Shown here in pieces: positions 56,228-64,000 of a stretch of DNA of 64,000 nt (position 1 is the stretch's first letter; each line of letters starts with the position of its first letter). This DNA comes from Apricaphanius iberus (lineage: Eukaryota; Chordata; Actinopteri; Cyprinodontiformes; Aphaniidae). The notes below the pieces were generated by a model. That model had not been told where the DNA came from. It saw only the letters and a list, made by a program, of their open reading frames with translations, and ran no database searches. The stretch is taken from contig JAPXFQ010000176.1 in assembly GCA_028564705.1 (NCBI GenBank), positions 186,001 to 250,000 on the forward strand, in the 5' to 3' direction. The translations under genes were made by a program, and so were the position numbers.

Positions 56228-56798
56228 TTAAATAAAAAGTTGTGACTGTGATATCCAACTTATGAAAGTGCTGTGCTGCTCTGCATAACTTGTCAAGCTT
56301 ATGGAGAGACTTATGAGAACACATGGGTGAACCTGATGAAAACATAGATGTTAAAATGATGAAAATAAACATGCAAGATTTTTTTAAAATTACTTCTCTC
56401 TTGTGTCCAGATAAAACATGTTCAAGGTACATGTTCTATAAAAAGACAAATCCAACAGTTAAATATTTGAGTTAAGTACTGTTATCAAAGTAAAGTAGGT
56501 TCAGCAACTGTTTGAAAGTACTTGGTTTAACTTTAATGTGGGTTTGCTGAATCCGTGGCACTTAGCACACTTTTCTCCCTACTAATAATTTTGTCCTATG
56601 ATTTATCCCAGGGGTACACAAACTGTGGCTGCATCCTTAATAATCTAAAAACCGATTATTGAATCTATTCAATAATCTACATATTTTCTTAAATCGCTTT
56701 TATTTTGCAGTTCTAGACAATCTTTACTTAATAAAGGCCAGGGCAAAAGTTGGTATCTGATTTGGAAAGGTTGCTGACACCTGATGTGTCAGATATGC

Positions 56799-59776
56799 CA
56801 TTCCATCCATCCATCCATCCATCATCTTCCGCTTATCCGCGGTCGGGTCGCGGGGGCAGTAGCCTAAGCAGAGAGCCCCAGACTTCCCTCTCCCCGGCTA
56901 CTTGGGCCAGCTCCTCGGGAGGAATCCCGAGGCGTTCCCAGGCCAGCTGGGAGACATAATCCCTCCAGAGGGTCCTGGGTCTTCCCCTGGGTCTCCTCCC
57001 GGTGGGACGTGCCCAGAACACCTCACCGGGGAGGCGTCCAGGAGGCATTCCGACCAGATGCCCGAGCCACCTCAACTGGCTCCTCTCGATGTGGAGGAGC
57101 AGCAGCTCTACTCTGAGCCCCCTCCGGATGACCGAGCTTCTCACCCTATCTCTAAGAGAGAGCCCAGCCACCCTACGGAGGAAACTCATTTCAGCCGCCT
57201 GTATCCGCGATCTCGTTCTTTCGGTCACCACCCAGCGTTCGTGACCATAGATGAGGGTAGGAACGTAGATCGACCGGTAAATTGAGAGCTTTGCCTTTCG
57301 GCTCAGCTCTCTCTTCACCACGACAGACCGGTACAGCGCCCGCATAACTGCAGACGCCTTACCAATCCGTCCATCGATCTCCCACTCCATTTTTCCCTCA
57401 TTCGTGAACAAGACCCCCAGATACCTAAACTCCCCCACTTGAGGAAGGACCTCATCCCCGACCCGGAGAAGGCACTCTACCCTTTTCCGGCTCAAGACCA
57501 TGGTCTCGGATTTGGAGGTGCTGATCCTCATCCCAGCCGCTTCACACTCGGCTGCGAACTGCTCCAACGAGAGCTGTAGATCACGTTCAGATGAAGCCAA
57601 CAAGACCACATCATCTGCGAAAAGCAGAGACCCGATCCTGAGGTCACCAAAACGTATTGCCTCAACACCTTGGCTGCGCCTAGAAATCCTGTCCATAAAT
57701 GTTATGAACAGGACCGGTGACAAAGGGCAACCTTGGTGGAGTCCAGCTCTCACTGGAAATGAGTCCGACTTACTGCCGGCAATTCGAACCAGACTCTGAC
57801 ACCGTTCATATAGGGACCTAACAGCCCGTAAATCCCTGGTACCCCATACTCCCGGAGTACCCCCCAAAGGACACCCCGAGGGACACGGTCGAATGCCTTC
57901 TCCAAGTCCACAAAGCACATGTAGACCAGTTGGGCGAACTCCCACGCACCCTCCAGGACCCTGCCGAGGGTGTAGAGCTGGTCCAGTGTTCCACGGCCAG
58001 GACGAAAACCGCATTGTTCCTCCTGAATCCGAGGTTAGACTATCCGTCGGACCCTCCTCTTCAGAACCCCTGAATAGACCTTACCAGGGAGGCTCAGAAG
58101 TGTGATCCCCCTATAGTTCGAACAGACTCTGTGGTCCCCCTTTTTAAAGAGGGGGACCACGACCCCGGTCTGCCAATCCAAGGGAACTGCCCCCGATGTC
58201 CACGCAATATTGCAGAGCCACGTCAACCAACACAGCCCCACAACATCCATCGATGGGATTGAGGAGGTCTTCGAAGTATTCCATCCACCGACCCAAAATG
58301 TCCCGCGTAAACAGTGTTGGTGGCAGACCGCTTCCCCCCCTGAGACGCCGGACGGTGGACCAGAATCGCTTCGAAGCCATACGGAAGTCGTTCTCCATAG
58401 TCTCTCCAAACTCCTCCCACGCCTGAGTTTTTACCTCAGCGACTATCCGAGCCGCACTCGGCTTGGCCTGCCGGTACCTATCAGCTGCTTCCGGAGTCCC
58501 ACAGGCCAAAAAGGCACGATAGGACTCCTTCTTCAGCTTGACAGCATCCCTCACCGCTGGTGTCCACCATCGGGTTCGAGGGTTGCAGCCGCGACAGGCA
58601 CCGACTACCTTACGGCCACAACTACGGTCAGCCGCTTCGACAATGGAGGCACGGAACATGGCCCATTCAGGCTCAATGTCCCCCACCTCCCCCGGGACGT
58701 GTTTGAAATTCTGCCGGAGGTGAGAGTTGAAACCCCTTCGACAGGAGACTCCGCCAGACGTTCCCAGCAGTCCCTCACAACACGTTTGGGCCTGCCAGGT
58801 CTGTCCCGCGTCCTCCCCCACCACCGGAGCCGACTCACCACCAGGTAGTGGTCGGTGGATAGCTCCGCCCCTCTCTTCACCCGAGTGTCCAAAACATGCG
58901 GCCGCAGGTCCGATGAAACGACAACCAGGTCGATCATCGAGCTGCGGCCTAGGGTGTCCTGATGCCAAGTGCACACATGAACACCCTTATGCTTGAACAT
59001 GGTGTTCGTTATGGACAAACCAATGACGAGCACAGAAGTCCAACAACAAAACACCGCTTGGGTTCAGATCGGGGGGGCCATACCGCCCAACCACGCCTCT
59101 CCAGGTCTCACTGTCACTGCCCATGTGAGCGTTAAAATCCCCTAGCAGAATGAGGGAGTCCCCAGAAGGAGCACTCTCCAGCACCCCCTCCAAGGACTCC
59201 AAGAAGGGTGGGTAATCTGAGCTACTGTTTGGTGCATAAGCACAAACAATAGTCAGAACCCCTTCCCACCCGTAGGCGGAGGGAGGCTACCCTCTCATTC
59301 ACCGGGGTAAACCCCAACGTATAGGCGCCGAGAAGGGGGGCAACAATTATGCCCACGCCAGCTCGGCGCCTCTCACCGGGTGCAACACCAGAGTGGAAGA
59401 GAGTCCAACCCCTCTCGAGGAGACGGGTTCCAGAGCCAGAGCCATGTGTCGAGGCAAGGCCGACGATGTCAAGTCGGAACCTCTCAACCTCGCACACCAG
59501 CTCCAGCTCCTTCCCCACCAGAGAGGTGACGTTCCACGTCCCAAGAGCCAGCTTCTGCAGCCGAGGATCGGACCGCCAAGGTCCCCACCTACGGCCACCG
59601 CCCATCTTGCATTGCACCCGACCCCAATGGCCCCTCCCACAGGTGGTGAGCTAATGGGAAGGGGGGCCCATGTTTCCTCTTCGGGCTAAGCCCGGCCGGG
59701 CCCCATAGGTAAACGCCCGGCCACCAGGCGTTCCCTCGCCCGGACCGGTGACCCGCGTCCGGGCGAGGGAACACTT
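56799..59776 (-). mobile_element. Nearly full-length APE/RT LINE with (GATG)n tail
   Basis: The tail (CCAT)n is at 56799-56822. In the minus direction: start near 59640, endonuclease LGTWNVTSLVGKELELVCEV (59540), [11 protein letters not shown] (59140), a SMIDLVVVSSDLRPHVLDTR stretch (58950). A linker with RTRWWTPAVRDAVKLKKESY follows near 58560, then RT GVVVPLFKKGDHRVCSNYRG (58240), GLHQGCPLSPVLF (57735), LLFADDVVLLASS (catalytic FADD intact, 57620), and the C-terminus RRPRGRPRTLWRDYVSQLAW ending LRLLPPRPDRG. I know this protein as one of the commonest teleost LINE products (RTE-like in style; exact clade not certain). At least five frame changes break it. Confidence 0.88.
59730..59772 (-). 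other. Strong GC-rich hairpin at the LINE 5' end
   Basis: Perfect 15-nt arms, GTTCCCTCGCCCGGA (59730-59744) and TCCGGGCGAGGGAAC (59758-59772), enclose a 13-nt loop. It lies at the extreme 5' boundary of the LINE. Just inside are more complementary blocks (gccggg and cccggc, 59690-59723), so the RNA 5' end is highly structured. Confidence 0.9.
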
Positions 59777-60329
59777 GGTCCAACGCTGTTATTCATCATA
59801 GGGGTCTTATATGGGTCAGATATGATTTTAGAAAATAAAATTAAGAACCCTTCTGTTGTTTTAGTTATGATCTATTAACATTCAGAAGAACCCACGCAGC
59901 TGGTAACTCAGGCCGACTGGGTGACGGTACGTAGAAAGCATAGTTCCCAGCCCGAAGGGCACCACCAACCTGTCCGCGTTTCTAACAGATTTGTTTGTTT
60001 CTTACAGAACTGTACGACACTGCAAAATTTGGCATCGATCCGATACCAAGTAAATAAAGGGCCAGTATTGCCGATACCAATACCAATACTTTTTACTGCT
60101 ATCTAGTTTAGTGTAATTTATTAAGTGAATGCATCATAAATATGAAAATTTTTCTGAAAACTTGAACTTTCATATTTATTTATTTTTCAAGTCTTTAATA
60201 AATCATGTGAATAATAATAGTAACAGGTTTTAAATCCTTCACAATAATTTTAAGCGGGACCCCTTGTTTTATCCATAACTCTTTGGGAATCCTCTAAGTG
60301 AAGTAAAAAAATATTCTTAACCTTATAAT

Positions 60330-60470
60330 CAGAATCAGCTTTAATGGCCAAGTATGACACATACAAGTATGACACATACAAGGAATTAACAGATACAGTA
60401 CAACCTGTCCAAGAGCATTACAAACAACAACAACAAACAGATCCAGGTCACTCACATTCCAGTAACTGCC
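60330..60470 (-). mobile_element. Rex1/CR1-like LINE tail fragment
   Basis: 'atcagaatcagctttaatgg', a duplicated 'gtatgacacatacaa' and 'acagtacaacctgtccaaga' correspond to the tail at 26745. It lies between 'gatccgataccaa'-type motifs at 60030-60090 and 'cgatcaatactcaatacc' at 61230-61270, which may be the ends of a larger hAT-like element. Confidence 0.5.
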
Positions 60471-61269
60471 CATTCCAATCAGCAGAAACCCGATCACAAT
60501 GATTGACACCCTGGTTAACCCTTACCGGCGCTTTGTAGAGTTGGAGGAATACATAGGAATACTGTTGTTTGACAATTTAAAATATTTATTCTGGCATTTT
60601 CATATTTTAGGATTGAGGGATAGCCATTAGTCTTTGTGGGACGCATATCTATTTTTTCAGTTCCAGTGAAATAATTTATTTTAAATTCAACTTAGTGATT
60701 CCTTATGTGACTGTCTGAATGTAGTCTTTTTAATCTGTCTGGTAAATAATTACCAGTTACACTGAACATTAACGTTAGCCTATCTAATGCAGGTGATTAG
60801 AAATATACATTTCCATTTCACTATACTAAGCTACCTGGATTGATGGCCATGCTGAAAGCCGCTGCAGGGACGTCTACCTCAGTGCAGGAGATCTGCATTC
60901 CCTCTTCCTCCTTCCTTTGGCTCTGCAGCTCAAAGTTCTGGTTGGGGTTGGTTTTTATGTGATTATATAGGTGTGTGGAGTTGCCAACGTACCTAATTTG
61001 TCTTTTGCAAAGATCGTAGGTTGCAATGGTTTGATTTACAGGTGTTAAAACAACTCCAAGCACCGCTACTCTCCTCCCACGTTCTGCTTCATAGTGAGCG
61101 ACAGTGAGAGTGTGTGTGTGTGGGGGGGGGCAGAGCATGAGTGAGGGGAGCGGTGTTTCAGCCAGTCAGACTCTCTGCAAATGCCCGGAGTTGTACTGAA
61201 GAGAAAGTGAAACTTAAGGATCGATCTCATCACGCACCTGTCGATCAATACTCAATACCGACATTAGAT

Positions 61270-62505
61270 CGATACTATTTACCAGGGGCAAGAACAGGCG
61301 ACCTAAAATCCCACCTGTAACTGCTGCCTAAGGATAAGCGTAAATACAGTAAGATTGTTTTTCACGCTGGCAGTAATGACACCCAGCCACGCCAAATCGG
61401 AGGTCACTAAAATTTGTGTTTCTTCCATGTGTAAGTTTGCTAAAAAGATGTTGGGCTGTGTACGTTTTTCTGATTCCATTCCCGTTCATACCAGTAATGT
61501 CATGTTTAACCACATTCATCGATGGTTGTCTGAGTGGTTTCCAGCAAACAACGTGGGCTACATTGATAATTGGAAAACTTTCTGGGGAAAACTGGGTCTG
61601 ATTTGGAGAGACGGCTTTCCATCCCACTTTCGATGGAGCAGCTCTTCTTTCTAGGAATCTGGACAGATTTATTAGTCCTTCAAAACACTGGCAAACCAGG
61701 GTCCAGACCAGGAAGCAGAGTCGTAGTTTAACCCACCTCTCTGCAGCTTCTGTACTGTTTACCCACTCAATATCCCATTGAGACAGTGTCTTGCCCACGG
61801 CCAAAAACAAATAGACTAAAAGTTAACCTGACAAAAGCAAACTATGAAAATCTCATTAAAATAGATACAACTCGGACCCAACAAGGAAACTTGGCAATTA
61901 GATGTGGTTTACTAAACATAAGATCCCTCTACTTAAAGCATTTATTAGTAAACGACTTGATATGTGATGATAAAAGTGATCTTTTTTGCCTATCAGAAAC
62001 CTGGTTTCAGCAGGAGGATTTTGTAATTATAAATGAGTCAACTCCTTCCAATTATCAAAATGTTCACATTCCTAGAAGTACTGGGCAAGGAGGAGGAGTT
62101 GCAACCCTCTTTCAGTCAGATTTTTAAATTCAGCCTAGACTGATTTTTAACTACAGCTCTTTTGAACATCTAATCCATAGTTTTCCTAATTCAAGCTGCA
62201 AAACATTAAAACCACGTTTGTTTGTGGTTTTCTATCATCCACCAGGCCCTTACTCTCAATTCTTGGACCAGATCTCAGATTTTTAATCTGATTTAGTTTT
62301 AAACTCTGATCAGGTAATTATAATAGGGGATTTCAATATTCACATGGACATTGAAAGTGAAAGCCTAACTGCAGCCTTTAATATTATCTTAGAGTGAATT
62401 GGCTTTACTCTCAGTAGTGATGACTTTATGGGATTCTTCAAAAGTAAAATAAATTCTATTAAAAATAAAATCATTGGCATTCTCCCAAGCATGATTAACT
62501 CTCAT
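61270..62505 (+). mobile_element. L2-like LINE: ORF1 esterase and endonuclease
   Basis: 61345-61680 (with frame changes) gives 'SKIVFHAGSNDTQPRQ', the GSND block of the SGNH-esterase-like ORF1, followed by CLSGFQQTTWATLIIGKL-like sequence. 61786-62127 starts the second ORF with LLNIRSLYLKHLLVNDLICD, LFCLSETWFQQEDFVIINES and STGQGGGVATLF. 62140-62400 continues (stop at 62128) with VVFYHPPGPYSQFL and IIIGDFNIHMDIE. This is a typical L2 APE endonuclease with the ET and GDFN catalytic blocks present. It ends abruptly at about 62505. Confidence 0.8.
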
Positions 62506-62925
62506 TAAGTAAATGAGGCAGTATCAGAGAGAACTTGTCAAGGTTTGGTTTAAGGAGGTCCCAGATGTAGCCTTTGCGGCCCATGTTGATTAAAATCCAG
62601 TAGAGCAAACTGAGAAGGCGGATAACAAGAACTCAGGACAAACAATGACGATGACCCGACAAGGAGAGACAGACACAGAAGGACATATATACTGAGGGAA
62701 TGCAATTAATCAATAGGGAACACCTTGGAGAGGGGAGGAGAACACGGGGAGAACAGCTGATCACAATAAGGCAAACGAGGACACAGGGACTGGCTGGGAA
62801 GGAAAATGATTGACAGACAGATCATAACAGTAATGTCCCCCCCAAAAGATGCGCCTGCTGGCGCACCTACCAGGAATGGGAGGAGGAGCCGGAGGACGGA
62901 GGGACGAAAGCACTGGAACCCGTTG

Positions 62926-63330
62926 ATGAGGCTGTCAGAGTCAAGGCGGCTGACGGCGTGGATGTCGGAGTCAAGGCTGCAGACGATGTGGATGTCTGAG
63001 TCAAGGCTGCAGACGACGTGGATGTTGGAGTCGAGGCGGCTAACGACGTGGATGTCGGAGTCAAGGCGGCCGAAGAAGTGGATGTCGGAGTCGAGAAGGC
63101 AGAAGACCTGGATACTGGAGTCGAGACAGCAGACGACGTGGATGCTGGAGTCGAGGCGGCCGACGACGTGGATGCTGGAGTCGAGGCGGCTGGCGACGAG
63201 GATGCTGGAGTCGGGGCGGCCGGCCCTGAGGATGCTGGAGTCGAGGCAGCCGGCACCGAGGATGCTGGAGTTGGGGCGGCCAGCAACCAGGACGCTAGAG
63301 TCGAGGCGGCCAGCGACGAGACACAAGCAG
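62926..63330. repeat. 30-bp-period minisatellite, about 13 copies
   Basis: The unit is of the form 'gatgctggagtcgaggcggc' plus 10 further bases. Because the period is divisible by 3, frames on both strands stay open (up to 299 codons, - strand, 63605-62706). The translations are 10-residue repeats (for example EDAGVEAAGT), which argues for repeat-driven openness rather than a gene. Confidence 0.95.
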
Positions 63331-63720
63331 ACAAGGAGGCCGGCAATAAGGAACCAGCAGACGAGGAGGCCGGCGACCGAGGAAACAGCAGACGAGGGGG
63401 CCGACGAAGAGGAACCAGCAGACGAGGCGGCCGGCAACGAGGATGTTAGAGACGAGGAGCCTTGAGACGAGGAGGAAAGTGATGAGGAACCATCAGGCGA
63501 GGAGGCCGGGGACGAGGAACCTTCAGACAAAGAGCCTTGAGACGGGGACGCCGGCGATGATGAACCTTCAGACGGGGACCCTTGAGTTGAGGAGGCCGGG
63601 GGCATGGAACCTCGAGCCTGGGAGGCCGGCGGCGTGGAACCTCTAGCCTCGGAGGCTGGCGGCGTGGAACCTCTAGCCTGGGAGGCCAGCGGCGTTGAAC
63701 CTTGTGGAGAGTCTGGCGGT
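63331..63720. repeat. Related 33-36-bp GC-rich tandem repeats
   Basis: 63340-63500 has units with 'gacgaggaggccggc' and 'gaaaccagcag'-like stretches. 63599-63710 has three copies of a 33-bp unit beginning 'ggcgtggaacctctagcctg'. They continue the minisatellite with changed units. Confidence 0.85.
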
Positions 63721-63825
63721 GTGGGGTCTGGCTGAACTTGACCTTGTGTTGCAGAGTCTGGCGGAGCTGAACCTTATGATGTGGAGTCTGGTGGGGACAA
63801 ACCAGCCAATCACAGATATTGCTAG

Positions 63826-64000
63826 GGACATGTTCCCAGTGTCCCTGGTAAAATGACGCCTATGCTTCCAATTGGTAAAATAATTAGACAACATGGAATG
63901 AATTTCCATAGCTATGCTGATGATACACAATTATATTTATCTATATTTATATTAACCTGATGAAACTAATCAGTTAGGTAGATTACAAGTATGTCTCGAA
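63826..64000 (+). mobile_element. L2-like RT fragment at window edge
   Basis: It encodes [20 protein letters not shown] and QLYLSIF, the intact YADD catalytic block of an L2 reverse transcriptase. It then continues past the window edge. Strand and family match 61270-62505, so it is probably the same LINE with the RT fingers deleted at the insertion. Confidence 0.75.

Larger units (their letters stand above)
62506..63790. mobile_element. Unclassified repeat insertion carrying a GC-rich minisatellite
   Basis: It interrupts the L2 between endonuclease and RT. The left part (62520-62825) contains 'gacgatgacccgacaaggag', 'gacatatatactgagggaat' and 'agatcataacagtaatgtcc', which I know as a dispersed fish repeat. 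The right part is tandem repeats. I cannot name the parent element. Confidence 0.45.

Noticed and set aside
58210..58848. 212-codon + strand frame
   Set aside because: It is the antisense shadow of the GC-rich LINE coding region.
62706..63605. 299-codon open frame on the minus strand (and 219 and 143 codons on +)
   Set aside because: It is made of 30-bp tandem repeats; openness in several frames follows from the period and lack of stops, and there is no recognisable domain.

Overview
This is eukaryotic DNA, almost certainly from a teleost fish. It has large AT-rich introns, no bacterial-style gene packing, and a dense load of typical fish transposable elements (L2-like, Rex1/CR1-like and (GATG)n-tailed LINEs, a Penelope-like element, hAT- and TTAA-type MITEs, and a Maverick/Polinton). 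The only host gene I can support is an ADAM-family membrane metalloprotease/disintegrin on the + strand. Four exons are visible at 1709-1790, 23294-23427, 30613-30790 and 49147-49236. Their splice phases join correctly (2 nt + 1 nt across one junction, in phase at the others). They encode the end of the metalloprotease domain, the zinc-binding helix with the Met-turn, the start of the disintegrin domain and a further disintegrin segment. ADAM28 is the closest family I recognise. The three introns inside the window are about 21.5, 7.2 and 18.4 kb. The window covers a middle part of the gene; exons before and after lie outside or were not recognised.

Intron 1 (1791-23293) is a nest of insertions. 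A minus-strand L2-like LINE (about 2112-7001 plus 19320-20110) was hit twice. One hit is a 1.2 kb element with about 85-bp terminal inverted repeats (2849-4076). The other is a Polinton/Maverick DNA transposon at 7008-19313, whose inverted repeats and 6-bp target duplication (CATAGG) can be read directly. The Polinton keeps broken remnants of integrase, major capsid protein (C-terminal end only), adenain-like cysteine protease, a minor virion-type protein and protein-primed DNA polymerase B, plus several unidentified ORFs. It has itself been hit by a 2.3 kb hAT-like element (8335-10661, 8-bp target duplication) that contains an L1-like reverse-transcriptase fragment. A patch at 13601-13791 inside the Polinton fuses a sliver of L2 to a third copy of the Polinton end together with its host flank.

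Intron 2 (23428-30612) holds a MITE with an 18-bp tandem repeat, a Rex1/CR1-like LINE tail and a second MITE family. Intron 3 (30791-49146) holds a Penelope-like element with a GIY-YIG domain, nested in a copy of that MITE family; a 499-bp solo LTR with a 5-bp target duplication; and a nearly complete but broken Rex1/CR1-like LINE.

The region after the last visible exon (49237-64000) is probably the next intron. It holds a minus-strand Rex1/CR1-like LINE split by two MITEs, a TTAA-flanked MITE, a nearly full-length LINE (56799-59776) with a strong hairpin at its 5' end, an L2 LINE with an esterase-like ORF1 and endonuclease, and a 30-bp-period GC-rich minisatellite. No element here appears able to move on its own: every coding region has stops or frameshifts.
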